Made by a program: the position numbers and the translations under genes
The notes under the pieces: generated by a model
Database searches by the model: none
Told to the model about the DNA's origin: nothing
What the model saw: only the letters and a program-made list of their open reading frames with translations
Shown here: positions 1 to 8,643 of the stretch, piece after piece
Position numbering within the stretch: the first letter of the stretch is position 1
Layout of the letters: each line of letters opens with the position of its first letter
Assembly: GCA_910583675.1 (NCBI GenBank)
Contig: CAJTYH010000008.1
Coordinates: 1 to 64,000 of the forward strand
Source: an uncultured Muribaculaceae bacterium
GTDB taxonomy: Bacteria > Bacteroidota > Bacteroidia > Bacteroidales > Muribaculaceae
Reading direction: 5' to 3'
Length of the DNA: 64,000 nt

Positions 1-2
1 CG

Positions 3-50
3 ATCGTCCTGCGGGGGCTGTGGCTTATGGGGGAAGAGGGGGAGAAGTAA
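3..50 (+). CDS. Possible 3' end of a gene cut by the window edge
   Basis: The frame starting at base 3 reads IVLRGLWLMGEEGEK and ends in TAA at 48-50. Only 15 residues are visible, so no function can be given. The reason to suspect a real gene end is that the stop lies in the GAGAAGTAAGAAG start of the repeat beginning at 44, as the stops of the terminase and epimerase genes do further along. It could equally be chance. Confidence 0.22.
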   Translation: MVLRGLWLMGEEGEK

Positions 51-245
51 GAAGTTAGAGCAGGAGAAGTCAAGCAAGAATACAAGAATTTTAGCCGGCT
101 ATTCAGTTGATAGCTCTGATCTCTTTGATGTCTCTGATGCCTCTGATTCCCTCAATCACTTCTTGTTTTCTCAATTTCTTTTTTTCTTAATTTCTAAATT
201 TCTTGATTTCTTGCTTTACTTCTACTGCTCTAACTTCTTACTTCT
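44..245 (+). repeat. Modular intergenic repeat, copy R1, with terminal inverted repeats
   Basis: This copy begins with the 43-base end module (44-86, starting GAAGTAAGAAGTTAGAGCAG). It continues through 9-base CTCTGATNN-like units (about 112-152) and 8-base TTTCTTAA/TTTCTCAA units (about 160-210). It ends with an inverted, slightly diverged copy of the end module (211-245, ending CTTCTTACTTC). The two ends pair over about 34 bases with two mismatches, so this copy looks like a miniature inverted-repeat element. A promoter follows immediately on the right. Confidence 0.85.
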
Positions 246-249
246 AATT

Positions 250-281
250 TTTGTATATTTGCCGGAGGATTGTTACCTTTG
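250..281 (+). promoter_or_regulatory. Bacteroidetes-type promoter for the small lipoprotein gene
   Basis: TTTG at 250-253, a 20-base spacer and TACCTTTG at 274-281 fit the Bacteroidetes sigma-ABfr pattern (TTTG, 19-21 bases, TAnnTTTG). A second -7-like box, TATATTTG, lies at 254-261. Transcription would start near 288, about 47 bases before the ATG at 335. The right end of repeat R1 touches this promoter. Confidence 0.55.
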
Positions 282-334
282 TATAGGTAATGCTGTGCCC
301 GTTTGGGAGGACGAACGTATAAAATGAATCAAAA

Positions 335-733
335 ATGAGAAAGTTATATATGGCTGTAGCCGGTGGGGTGATGTTGCTGTTGGGTTCCTGTGGCGGCATG
401 ACCGATCAGGAAAAGGCCATGATAGGCAAATATTACATTTCTGCCGTAAGCGACACACATCCTTTGCTTGAGCTTGAGGAGGGCAATACGGCTGTCGTCC
501 GGGCGATACGTCCGGGTGAGTTGTCCTTCAGTGTGGAGGGAGTGTGGCATGTGCGCAACGATTCCCTCGTGATAGACAACGATGTATCAAGCATTGCGAT
601 TGAGGAGGGGGATCCGGCGCTTGTCGGCAATGTGTCCGAGCACGTGTCATGGCCTATAAGACATTATGATGAAACCACGTTGCGTCTTGAGCGCGGAGGC
701 ATCATCTACGACTATCACCGTAGGATGGATTGA
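335..733 (+). CDS. Small lipoprotein of unknown function
   Basis: The 132-residue product starts with a lipoprotein signal: Lys/Arg, a hydrophobic stretch and the lipobox LLGSC with Cys19, so it should be lipidated and anchored in an envelope membrane. The rest is about 110 polar residues with alternating short strands ('SFSVEGVWHVRNDSLVIDND', then 'TLRLERGGIIYDYHRRMD'), resembling a small lipocalin-like or META-like beta domain, but no family is recognised. The downstream gene also encodes a lipoprotein and starts about 50 bases later, so the two are probably co-transcribed from the promoter at 250-281. Start choice: ATG just before the signal peptide. Confidence 0.75.
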   Translation: MRKLYMAVAGGVMLLLGSCGGMTDQEKAMIGKYYISAVSDTHPLLELEEGNTAVVRAIRPGELSFSVEGVWHVRNDSLVIDNDVSSIAIEEGDPALVGNVSEHVSWPIRHYDETTLRLERGGIIYDYHRRMD

Positions 734-780
734 GGATTGGTATGAACATACATTGTACTATGAGATATAATAAAAACGAT

Positions 781-1257
781 ATGCACCCCTTATTGAAAGC
801 GTTTGGTGCCTTGGTGTCATTTGTCTTCCTGCTTATGGCCGTGTCATGCGGCGTGGATAAGGGAACCGTGGACGAGCGTCTGGCAGACGCATCCGAGGCC
901 ATGGCCTTGAAGGATTACGGTTATGCACAGACTGTCTGCGACAATCTCGCCGCATATATTTCTGCGGAAGACACCGTGGCTATGGATGAGCGTCAGGCGG
1001 GTGCACTTGCCTTGCTGTTCATGGAGTTGTCAGACCATCGCAACGAGGATGAGAATGTGGCTGTGGCGGCTCAATGCCTGCAATATGCCTATAAGGTTTC
1101 AGCAGATTCCCTAAGGAGCTTTTCTGCCGCACTTCCGCTGGAGGAACAGCGCCATTTCGAGCTGTTGCGGCGCATCACCGTGAGCATAGACAATCCCGTG
1201 GATCTTTCCGAGGAGGATTTCTTCGAGGAGGGTGATCTCCCCATGGAGCTGCATTGA
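781..1257 (+). CDS. Small lipoprotein of unknown function, helical
   Basis: From the ATG at 781 the product is 158 residues, beginning MHPLLKAFGALVSFVFLLMA and then VSCG, with the lipobox Cys at residue 23. In-frame ATGs at 742 and 760 are alternative starts that would lengthen the n-region. The mature part is acidic and helical, with alternating Ala/Leu and Glu/Asp like a short TPR-type protein ('DYGYAQTVCDNLAAYISAED'). That suggests a periplasmic scaffold, but no family is recognised. It lies directly behind another lipoprotein gene and before the SUI1-like gene on the same strand. Confidence 0.7.
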   Translation: MHPLLKAFGALVSFVFLLMAVSCGVDKGTVDERLADASEAMALKDYGYAQTVCDNLAAYISAEDTVAMDERQAGALALLFMELSDHRNEDENVAVAAQCLQYAYKVSADSLRSFSAALPLEEQRHFELLRRITVSIDNPVDLSEEDFFEEGDLPMELH

Positions 1258-1307
1258 TCCCTTGATATTATAAACCCTAAGTCGGTTAACAAAATTAATT
1301 CATTGCC

Positions 1308-1649
1308 ATGGCAAATGACTGGATGAAATCGCTTGAGTCGTTGCGAGAGACACTTCCCGGAGGTGACGAAGCTCCTGTTGAGGAAGCATCCCTGCCGCAA
1401 GATGAGCCCGGTACTCAGCCGCGACTTGACATAATACTTGACAAGAAGAACCGCAGGGGGAAAGCCGCTACCATTGTGGCGGGATTCACTTTCGGCGATG
1501 ACGAGGTGGCCGCTGTTGCCGCGCGTCTGAAGCAGAAACTCGGCACGGGAGGATCGTCTCGCGGAGGTGAGATACTCATTCAGGGTGACAAGCGCCAGCA
1601 GGTGCTCGAGGCTCTTTCTGCAATGGGCTTCAAGGCAAGGATAATTTGA
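1308..1649 (+). CDS. yciH: SUI1/eIF1-like translation factor (YciH family)
   Basis: The 113-residue protein has a disordered acidic N-terminus (about residues 1-40) and a C-terminal SUI1 fold (about 43-113). It carries the family features: an RRGKAATIVAGF strand segment, a basic helix 'ARLKQKLGTGGSSRGGEILI' and the closing 'GDKRQQVLEALSAMGF'. Bacterial YciH proteins resemble eukaryotic initiation factor eIF1 and act at the small ribosomal subunit in start-site selection; their role in Bacteroidales is less clear. The length is normal. It is followed after 21 bases by the tsaC/sua5-type gene, so both genes of this pair relate to translation. Confidence 0.88.
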   Translation: MANDWMKSLESLRETLPGGDEAPVEEASLPQDEPGTQPRLDIILDKKNRRGKAATIVAGFTFGDDEVAAVAARLKQKLGTGGSSRGGEILIQGDKRQQVLEALSAMGFKARII

Positions 1650-1670
1650 GCAAACACGATAAACGAGGCC

Positions 1671-2288
1671 ATGAAAACTTACAGGATGTATGAGTCGAGC
1701 ATCAACGACCGCTATGTAGATGAGATTGTGCAGCTGTTGCGCGACGGTGGAGTGGTGATCTATCCCACTGATTCCTATTATGCCATAGGGTGCGACGCGC
1801 TGAACAACCGTGCGGTGGAGCGTGTGTGCAAGATAAAGGATATAAATCCGGCGCGTCAGAGACTCAGCATGGTCTGTTCCGGCATATCGCAGGCGAGTGA
1901 GTATGCCCGCATTGACAACGATGCCTTCCGCATACTGCGTGCTAATTTGCCGGGGCCTTTCACTTTCGTGTTGCCGGCTTCCCCGCGTCTGGCCAAGGCC
2001 TTCAAGGGGAGAAAGGAGGCCGGTGTGCGCGTGCCCGACAGTGCCGTCGCCCGTCGGCTTGCCGAGGAGCTTGGAAATCCGTTGCTTAGCACCTCCGCCA
2101 TATGGGACGATGCTCTTCCCGACGAGCTTGAGCATCCCGATGAGGTGATAATGCATTTTGAGCATCAGGTGGATGCCTTCGTGGATGCTGGTGACGCACA
2201 GGCACGTCCCACGGCCATAATCGACCTCTCCGACTCCTCATCCCCGGAAATCCTCCGCGAAGGCTATCAGGCAATTAAAGACAATTAG
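1671..2288 (+). CDS. tsaC: L-threonylcarbamoyladenylate synthase (Sua5/YciO/YrdC family)
   Basis: This is a 205-residue single YrdC domain. Such enzymes make threonylcarbamoyl-AMP from threonine, bicarbonate and ATP, the first step of the t6A37 tRNA modification. Recognisable elements are 'GGVVIYPTDSYYAIGCDA' (about residues 25-42), 'KDINPARQRLSMVC' with the KxR type substrate loop, 'LPGPFTFVL', 'VRVPDSAVA' and 'PLLSTSA'. It lacks the C-terminal Sua5 domain, so TsaC or YciO is the better label, and the two cannot be told apart here with certainty. The stop TAG at 2286-2288 lies inside the CAATTAGCAATTAG start of repeat R2. Confidence 0.88.
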   Translation: MKTYRMYESSINDRYVDEIVQLLRDGGVVIYPTDSYYAIGCDALNNRAVERVCKIKDINPARQRLSMVCSGISQASEYARIDNDAFRILRANLPGPFTFVLPASPRLAKAFKGRKEAGVRVPDSAVARRLAEELGNPLLSTSAIWDDALPDELEHPDEVIMHFEHQVDAFVDAGDAQARPTAIIDLSDSSSPEILREGYQAIKDN

Positions 2289-2422
2289 CAATTAGAAATT
2301 TTTTTGAGATCAGAGGAATCAGAGATATCAGAGGAATCAACCGGATTTCTTAATTTCTTTTTTCTTAATTTCTCAATTTCCTGTATTCTTGCTTGACTTC
2401 TCCTGCTCTAACTTCTTACTTC
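2284..2422 (-). repeat. Modular intergenic repeat, copy R2
   Basis: Read on the + strand it runs: 7-base CAATTAG units (2284-2297), 9-base ATCAGAGGA-type units (about 2308-2340), 8-base TTTCTTAA/TTTCTCAA units (about 2346-2380) and the end module in reverse (2381-2422, ending CTTCTTACTTC). It fills the whole gap between two codirectional genes. It contains the stop of the upstream gene and ends 7 bases before the GTG start of the next one. Confidence 0.85.
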
Positions 2423-2429
2423 TAACTCC

Positions 2430-5400
2430 GTGCTCCAGATCCATAAGGCATCTGCCGGTTCCGGCAAGACATATACCCTCACGAGGCAATACCTGAAATT
2501 GCTGCTCGGCGAGAAAGTCGCCGCAGGGGAGGGGAAGGGACGCTACAGGTTGCGCCCCATGTCGGCTTATGGCTATGGTAAGCCTAAAGCTCACGGGCAG
2601 ATCCTTGCCGTGACATTCACGAACAAGGCCACGGAGGAGATGACAAACCGTATCATCAACGAGCTTGCTACTCTTGCCGGCAATTTCCCCGGTGTCACAA
2701 GTCCTTATGAGGCAGAGTTCATCCGGGAGTTTGATACTGACAGGGATACGTTGGCCTTGCATGCACGCAAAGCGTTGCAGGATCTGCTCTTCAACTTCTC
2801 CTGGTTCAATGTCAGCACCATAGACAGCTTTTTCCAGCGCGTCCTCAATACCTTTACGCGTGAGCTTGACCTTTCCCCCACACACGGGTTGGAACTGGAT
2901 GACCGTTATCCGCTTGAGGTGGCTGTCGGGCAGATGCTCGGATCGATAAAGATAGATTTTGCCGAACGCGGCGACGAGGAGCGTGAGCGCCATCGCCGTT
3001 CCCTTATGATGTGGCTGCGGCGTTATCTCGCCAATCTCGCACAGTCGGGGAGCAATTTCAATCTGTTTTCCAAGGGATCAGGTCTTTTTGGCGACCTTGT
3101 GGACAGCATGAGGCTCTTCTTCTCGGAAAAATACCGCATGAATAGTGCACGGATCAACGAGTATCTGGAAGATCCTCAGCGCATCGTGGATTTCTCCCGT
3201 TGCCTTTCGCCTGACAGCGCGGAGCTTTCCGCCCTACGTGAGGGTGCGGTGGACGGTGCGCGTGCTCTTATTGCCACCGAGGATCCGTTGATCAAGGCCA
3301 ATGTGCTGACTGCCATCGGGAATGCGGCGGCAGGGGAGTTCGGAAAGCTGACAAAGACTTTTAGGGAAAATCTCTCGGATCCGATGTACGCGTTCAAGAA
3401 GCCCTCGAAGAAATCGCCTCTTCTTGATGCGACTGTGGTCGCTGCGGAGCGTGCCTTTGATGCCATCGCCCGTTATCTGGAGCGTAACGACCTGTATGAG
3501 GCGTTGCTGAAATGGGTGTATTATCTCGGGCTGTTCGGTCATGTGCAGCGTTTCTTGGAGGAATACAGGAAGGACAACGACACATTGCTGCTGTCAGACA
3601 CCAACGATCTTCTCCATCGCATCATAGCGGAGGATGAGACACCGTTCATTTATGAACGGATGGGTACGGCCATACATCATTATCTCATAGATGAGTTCCA
3701 GGACACGTCGTTGATGCAGTGGGAGAACCTCAAACCGCTTGTGCTCGAGAGCCTGAGCCATGGGAGCGACAATCTTATCATCGGCGACGAGAAGCAGTGC
3801 ATCTACCGTTTCCGCAATTCCGATCCGCAGCTTCTTGGGGAGAAGGTGGAAAAAATCGTCCACGCACGCTTTGACGATGCCGTGGAACTGAGGGGCATGC
3901 GCATAGAGGAGAACTGCAACTGGCGCAGTGCTCCTGCCGTGGTGATGTTCAACAATTCGGTATTCGCATCCATGGCGCATCTCCTTGACGCAGGGTTGGG
4001 AGGAGATGCGGTAAGTCGCACGTATGGTGGGTTGGTGCAGATGTTCCCGGCATCCCACGCCTCCATGCAGGGTTACGTAAAGGCATTTTTCCTGTCTGGC
4101 AAGAATGCCGGACAGGAGGCACCGGATCAGTGTGCCGCTGCGGTGGAAGAGGGATTCGACTCCCGTTATCCCCGCCATTTCCGTCTGTTGAAGGAAGAGA
4201 TAAGTCGTCAGTTGGATGCGGGTTACCGTCCCAAGGACATTGCTGTGTTGGTAAGGTGGGTGAAAGCCGGGCAGGAGATCATCCATTACCTGATGGATGT
4301 CATGGACAACGACCCCTGGTGGCACCACGGACGTTTGCAGATCATGTCGGCTGACTCCATGTCGGTGGGGATGTCTCCTGCAGTGAAGCTGATAGTGAAC
4401 GTGCTACGCATCGTCAGCGAGCCGGAACTCGGCACCGGGATGGAGAGTGATGCCGGAGCCAATGCGGCATATCGTCGTTACAGGCTCATCCATCGTTTTG
4501 AGTTGTCGCGCCATGAAATGGTGCCTGACGGGGAGGGGGGCATGCGTCCCGTTACCGACAGCGAGGCGCTTGAGGCAGCGGTGGCTGCCACGTCGCCGGA
4601 ATTTGCTACCGGAATGGATGACCTGCAGAAGCGCATAGACCGCGACATATCTTATCTCGCGGCCATGGACAGTCCCACATTGTTGGCCATGACCGACCGT
4701 ATAATCGACCGTTTCCTCTCTCCTGAGACACGATGCAGGGAAAACGCCTTCATAACGGCTTTTCAGGACATAGTGCTTGATTTCAGTGAGGACGGGGAGA
4801 ATACGGTGAGCACTTTCCTTGAATGGTGGGATCGCGTGGGGGTACGCACCAACGTGCAGTCTCCCGAGGGGTTGGATGCAATAAGCGTGATGACGATCCA
4901 CAAGGCAAAGGGGCTGGAGTTCAACTGCGTGCATGTTCCCGGTTTCTCCTTTGACATGGTCAGCTACCATCGCCCTCCGCATAGGAAGAGCATTTCATGG
5001 CTTTCCCTTGGCGCCAATCATCTCCCGGGTATAGATCCACGGTTGATCCCACCGATGCTGCCGTTGCCCAACCTTAAGTCTCTTCTTGAGCTTCCGGCAT
5101 TTGCGACGGAAGGTAGGGGGTGGCTCGTCGAGCAGAAGACCGATGCGCTGAATGTGGCTTATGTGGCTCTTACCCGTGCCGTGCGCGAGCTGTGCATCTA
5201 TGTGGACGATTACTCCGGCAAGCCGTTTCTTGATGATGATTCTGTCGGGAATTGTCTGTTTGACAGTATCTCTTCGCTTGACGAGGAAGGTGTGCACAGG
5301 TTGATCGTGCCGGAAGGCGGGGAACGGTATCTGCTTTCTCTCGCCCCGATGCTGCGTGAGGAGGACGGGATAGGGATGGTCTTCGAGTATGGCGCACCCA

Positions 5401-6020
5401 CCTCCTTGGAAAAAGCGGCGGAATGCTCGGATGATGAATCACCAAAGGCGGATAAAGCCGATGGCAACTGCGATGGCGGATTGTCGGCCGACGACATGTA
5501 TGCCGGTGCACTTGACCGATATTTCATAAACGAGCGTTCGGAAATATGCGCCTCCACCGATTACGAGGATCTTGTGGAGTTTGACATGGCCAATGAGCGG
5601 CACAAGGGTATATTCCTTCATGAAGTGCTGAGCCGCGTGGCTCATACCGGCGATCTTGACCGCGCGCTTTCGCGGGCGGCCTATCGTTATCGCATTTCTA
5701 CCGTGGAGCGTGAGGATTGCCGCCTGATCCTTGAGAAGGCTCTTGCCGACGAGCGTGTGCGTCCGTGGTTTGAGGATTACGCAAGGATGGTGACCGAGCG
5801 CAGCGTGACCGACGCACAGGGAGTGCGCCGTCCCGACCGGGTGGTATGGCTTCCCGACGGATCGGTACATGTGATAGATTACAAGTTCGGTGAGCGGCAT
5901 GAAAACCGTTACCGCCGGCAGGTGAGCCGCTATGTGGATCTTTTGCGGCGTGCCGGTCATGACGATGTTACCGGATACCTGTGGTATCCCATTGATGGTG
6001 AAATCATAGAAATAAGATAG
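2430..6020 (+). CDS. AddA/RecB-like UvrD-family helicase-nuclease
   Basis: The 1196-residue protein has superfamily 1A helicase motifs: Walker A ASAGSGKT (7-14), LAVTFTNKATEEM motif Ia (about 64-76), DEFQDTS Walker B (421-427), 'IGDEKQCIYRFR' (about 450) and 'VMTIHKAKGLEF' (820-831). The last 60 residues carry a RecB-type nuclease motif (VIDYKFG, then RRQVSRY). This is the helicase-nuclease subunit of a double-strand break resection complex. In Bacteroidota the partner, an AddB-like PD-(D/E)XK protein, is usually encoded nearby, but it is not in this window. The start is GTG, 7 bases after repeat R2; the Walker A so close to the N-terminus leaves no room for a later start. The next gene begins 5 bases after the stop. 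Confidence 0.9.
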   Translation: MLQIHKASAGSGKTYTLTRQYLKLLLGEKVAAGEGKGRYRLRPMSAYGYGKPKAHGQILAVTFTNKATEEMTNRIINELATLAGNFPGVTSPYEAEFIREFDTDRDTLALHARKALQDLLFNFSWFNVSTIDSFFQRVLNTFTRELDLSPTHGLELDDRYPLEVAVGQMLGSIKIDFAERGDEERERHRRSLMMWLRRYLANLAQSGSNFNLFSKGSGLFGDLVDSMRLFFSEKYRMNSARINEYLEDPQRIVDFSRCLSPDSAELSALREGAVDGARALIATEDPLIKANVLTAIGNAAAGEFGKLTKTFRENLSDPMYAFKKPSKKSPLLDATVVAAERAFDAIARYLERNDLYEALLKWVYYLGLFGHVQRFLEEYRKDNDTLLLSDTNDLLHRIIAEDETPFIYERMGTAIHHYLIDEFQDTSLMQWENLKPLVLESLSHGSDNLIIGDEKQCIYRFRNSDPQLLGEKVEKIVHARFDDAVELRGMRIEENCNWRSAPAVVMFNNSVFASMAHLLDAGLGGDAVSRTYGGLVQMFPASHASMQGYVKAFFLSGKNAGQEAPDQCAAAVEEGFDSRYPRHFRLLKEEISRQLDAGYRPKDIAVLVRWVKAGQEIIHYLMDVMDNDPWWHHGRLQIMSADSMSVGMSPAVKLIVNVLRIVSEPELGTGMESDAGANAAYRRYRLIHRFELSRHEMVPDGEGGMRPVTDSEALEAAVAATSPEFATGMDDLQKRIDRDISYLAAMDSPTLLAMTDRIIDRFLSPETRCRENAFITAFQDIVLDFSEDGENTVSTFLEWWDRVGVRTNVQSPEGLDAISVMTIHKAKGLEFNCVHVPGFSFDMVSYHRPPHRKSISWLSLGANHLPGIDPRLIPPMLPLPNLKSLLELPAFATEGRGWLVEQKTDALNVAYVALTRAVRELCIYVDDYSGKPFLDDDSVGNCLFDSISSLDEEGVHRLIVPEGGERYLLSLAPMLREEDGIGMVFEYGAPTSLEKAAECSDDESPKADKADGNCDGGLSADDMYAGALDRYFINERSEICASTDYEDLVEFDMANERHKGIFLHEVLSRVAHTGDLDRALSRAAYRYRISTVEREDCRLILEKALADERVRPWFEDYARMVTERSVTDAQGVRRPDRVVWLPDGSVHVIDYKFGERHENRYRRQVSRYVDLLRRAGHDDVTGYLWYPIDGEIIEIR

Positions 6021-6024
6021 TGTC

Positions 6025-7455
6025 ATGGGTAGCAGCAGGGCGGTCAACCGGGGTATAATGAAAGTAGCGGGTCTGGTGGGAAGCCTCCAGACGGTCAACA
6101 TCCTTTGCAGCGTGTTGCGTGCAAAGTTGGTGGCGCTCTGGATAGGCCCTGTGGGTATAGCCCTGTTCGGCATCTTCAACAGCGCCCTTGAGATGATAAG
6201 CCTTGTGGTGCAGCTGGGGTTGCGTCCGAGCGCTGTGCGTGAGTTGGGTCGTGCAGACCATGCCTCGGTGCCACGGATCGTGAGGGCGGTACGTGTCACG
6301 GCGTTCTGCCTCGGCATCGGGGGAGCGGTGCTCACACTCTGCTTCGCGCCTTTGCTCAGCCGCGTATCCTTTGGCGACGGTGGTTGGTGGTGGGCGTTCG
6401 CGTGGCTTGCCATGGCGGTGTTCCTCCTCTCGCTCAATAATGCCGAAACAGCGGTGTTCCAAGGGTTGAGGCGCTTCCGCAAGCTGGCTCGCTGCTCCAT
6501 GATCGGGAGCTTGGGCGGTTTTCTGGTCTCCATCCCCATGTTCTACTTCTGGAGGCTTGACAGCATAGTACCATCCATTATCGCCTATGCCGTCTGTTCG
6601 TGGATCGCGCTGGGGCTTTACAGGGAGAAGGTGGCCGTTCCTGAGATCGAGGACATGCGCCTGAGGCGCAACCTGGAGATGGGCAAGAAGCTCGTGACTT
6701 TCGGCATGTACCTTACCGTGATGGGGGTGGTGAACTACGGCGTGACGTATCTGTTTCTCGCTTATCTTAACATGGTCGCCGACGAGACGGTAGTGGGATA
6801 TTATCAGGCAGGTGTTACACTGGTCAACCGTTACGGCTCGCTGGTCTTTGCGGCGCTTTCCATGGAGTATCTGCCGAGGTTGTCGGCTCATTCCCACTCC
6901 CTGCGCCGCACGGAGCTTATGGTTTCCAACCAGTTGTTCATCATAACCATCTGCCTTGCCGGCGTGTTGAGCCTTTTTGTGGCGCTTTCCCCGATGCTTG
7001 TCAGGCTGTTCTATTCCGGCGATTTCCTTCCTGTGCTCCCGTTTGTCGTCCTGGCCGGGGGTGGCACCCTCCTCAAAGGGGTGTCATGGTGTCTGGGGAT
7101 GGTGATCCTGGCGCGTGGAGACGGGCGCACGTTCCTGGTCACGGAAATTTCGTCGGGTCTTGTCAACCTCCTGCTTAGCATGCTCCTTTACCGTTATTTG
7201 GGCTTTGTCGGCTTGGGGTGCGCATACGTCCTGTGGTATCTTATATATACCGGCATGGTATGGTATGTCTACCGCCATCGCTACGGTCTTGTCCTGCGTG
7301 GCTCCGTGGTTGCACTCCTTTCCTTGGCGTTTCTTTTCGTGGTTCCCACGGTCGTATTAGCTCTTGCGGGTCACCCCTATTGGGCGCTTCCGCTCGCCGT
7401 TGTCGCCGCCATGTGGAGTTTCGTGATGCTGCGCCGCAAATTCCTCGGCTCCTGA
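6025..7455 (+). CDS. Wzx-type polysaccharide flippase (MOP superfamily)
   Basis: The 476-residue protein is almost entirely membrane-embedded, with about 12-14 hydrophobic segments and an N-terminus 'RGIMKVAGLVGSLQTVNILC' typical of O-antigen translocases of the MOP/RfbX type. Such proteins flip undecaprenyl-linked repeat units from the cytoplasmic to the periplasmic face of the inner membrane. 'KLVALWIGPVGIALFGIFNS' (about residues 33-52) is close to the lipid III flippase WzxE class. It starts 5 bases after the addA-like gene, an operon fusion of unrelated functions. The sugar transferase and glycan genes elsewhere in the window could supply its substrate, but that is inference. Confidence 0.87.
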   Translation: MGSSRAVNRGIMKVAGLVGSLQTVNILCSVLRAKLVALWIGPVGIALFGIFNSALEMISLVVQLGLRPSAVRELGRADHASVPRIVRAVRVTAFCLGIGGAVLTLCFAPLLSRVSFGDGGWWWAFAWLAMAVFLLSLNNAETAVFQGLRRFRKLARCSMIGSLGGFLVSIPMFYFWRLDSIVPSIIAYAVCSWIALGLYREKVAVPEIEDMRLRRNLEMGKKLVTFGMYLTVMGVVNYGVTYLFLAYLNMVADETVVGYYQAGVTLVNRYGSLVFAALSMEYLPRLSAHSHSLRRTELMVSNQLFIITICLAGVLSLFVALSPMLVRLFYSGDFLPVLPFVVLAGGGTLLKGVSWCLGMVILARGDGRTFLVTEISSGLVNLLLSMLLYRYLGFVGLGCAYVLWYLIYTGMVWYVYRHRYGLVLRGSVVALLSLAFLFVVPTVVLALAGHPYWALPLAVVAAMWSFVMLRRKFLGS

Positions 7456-7575
7456 CCCTGTCGCAAAATACAAGGGCGTATTTCGCATTTGGTTGGGTAG
7501 GTTTCGGCAAGGGGTATGGGTGTGGCGTTAACCTTTTATGGGGGAAATGTGTTATATTGTTAAAAATAAAATTAG

Positions 7576-7583
7576 TATCTTTG
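7576..7583 (+). promoter_or_regulatory. -7 promoter element before phoH
   Basis: TATCTTTG fits TAnnTTTG. An AT-rich stretch lies upstream, with only a weak -33 candidate (TATTG at 7555-7559). Transcription would begin near 7590, 15 bases before the phoH ATG. The whole 7456-7604 gap otherwise shows nothing recognisable. Confidence 0.5.
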
Positions 7584-7604
7584 CACAGTTTTCCCAGACA
7601 ACAG

Positions 7605-8609
7605 ATGATTGAGAGAATCGTTATAATAGACAGCGCCGATCCGGTAAGTTTCTATGGTGTCAACAATGCCAACATGCACCTGATACGCAATCTTTTCCCA
7701 AAGCTGCGTATGGGAGCGCGGGGGTCAGTAATAAAGGTCATAGGGGACGACGCGGAAACCTCGGAGTTTGAGAAGAAGATCAAGGAGCTGGAGGCGTATT
7801 GCGCCAAATATAACAAGCTCACCGAGGATGTGATCCTGGACATCATCAAAGGGAACAAGCCTGCGGCAGGGGGAAGCTCCGAAGGGAGCGTCATAATATA
7901 CGGGGTAAACGGCAAGCCGATTTCCGCCCGTACTCCCAACCAGTTCAAGCTCGTGGAGGCGTTCAGGCAGAACGACCTTACTTTCGCTCTGGGGCCTGCC
8001 GGCACGGGCAAGACCTATGTGGCCATCGCCCTCGCGGTGAAAGCCCTGAAGAACCGGGAGGTCAAGAAGATCATACTTTCCCGCCCGGCAGTGGAGGCCG
8101 GTGAGAAGCTCGGTTTCCTCCCCGGCGACATGAAGGACAAGATAGATCCTTATCTCCAACCGCTCTATGATGCCCTGGAGGATATGATTCCGGCGGTGAA
8201 GCTGAAGGAATACATGGAGACAAAGGTGATCCAGATCGCGCCCCTTGCCTTCATGCGCGGTCGCACCCTCAATGACGCTGTCATAGTGCTCGACGAGGCA
8301 CAGAACACCACTACCCATCAGATCAAGATGTTCCTTACCCGTCTGGGTGTCAATGCCAAGATGATCATCACCGGCGATGCCACACAGATAGACCTTCCCC
8401 GATCAGTGAACTCGGGGCTTATCCAGGCGTTGCGCATACTGAAGGGCATTCCCGGTATCGGCAAGGTGGAGTTCGGCAAGAAGGACATCGTGCGCCATCA
8501 GCTTGTGCAACGCATCGTGGAGGCATATCAGGCTTTCGACGAGCAGCAGAAACTTTTGGAGGAATCCATCCCCAAGGAGGAGGACGGGCAACCCCAACAG
8601 ATGCAATAA
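7605..8609 (+). CDS. phoH: PhoH family ATPase
   Basis: The 334-residue protein has an N-terminal KH-like region (about residues 1-50) and a C-terminal PhoH P-loop domain with Walker A GPAGTGKT (130-137), 'LSRPAVEAGEKLGFLPGD' (about 158-175) and Walker B VIVLDEAQN (226-234). PhoH proteins are cytoplasmic ATPases and putative RNA helicases or RNA-turnover partners; the related PhoH2 is fused to a PIN nuclease, which is absent here. The open frame extends upstream to 7218, but the ATG at 7605 is chosen because a -7 box sits just before it and family homology begins there. purC follows after 34 bases. Confidence 0.92.
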   Translation: MIERIVIIDSADPVSFYGVNNANMHLIRNLFPKLRMGARGSVIKVIGDDAETSEFEKKIKELEAYCAKYNKLTEDVILDIIKGNKPAAGGSSEGSVIIYGVNGKPISARTPNQFKLVEAFRQNDLTFALGPAGTGKTYVAIALAVKALKNREVKKIILSRPAVEAGEKLGFLPGDMKDKIDPYLQPLYDALEDMIPAVKLKEYMETKVIQIAPLAFMRGRTLNDAVIVLDEAQNTTTHQIKMFLTRLGVNAKMIITGDATQIDLPRSVNSGLIQALRILKGIPGIGKVEFGKKDIVRHQLVQRIVEAYQAFDEQQKLLEESIPKEEDGQPQQMQ

Positions 8610-8643
8610 ACCAATACATACCCATATCACTAATTATTCTTCA

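Noticed and set aside
1..329. Plus-strand frame open from base 1 through repeat R1
   Set aside because: It is open only because the repeat lacks stops in that frame; the encoded Phe/Leu/Ser-rich sequence mirrors the repeat and no start codon or family supports it.
1089..2165. 358-codon open frame on the minus strand
   Set aside because: It runs opposite to the lipoprotein, SUI1-like and TsaC genes, all with recognisable features, and has no protein-like pattern.
5439..6539. 366-codon open frame on the minus strand
   Set aside because: It overlaps the end of the AddA-like nuclease domain and the flippase start, both clear genes; its composition is Arg/Thr/His-rich noise.
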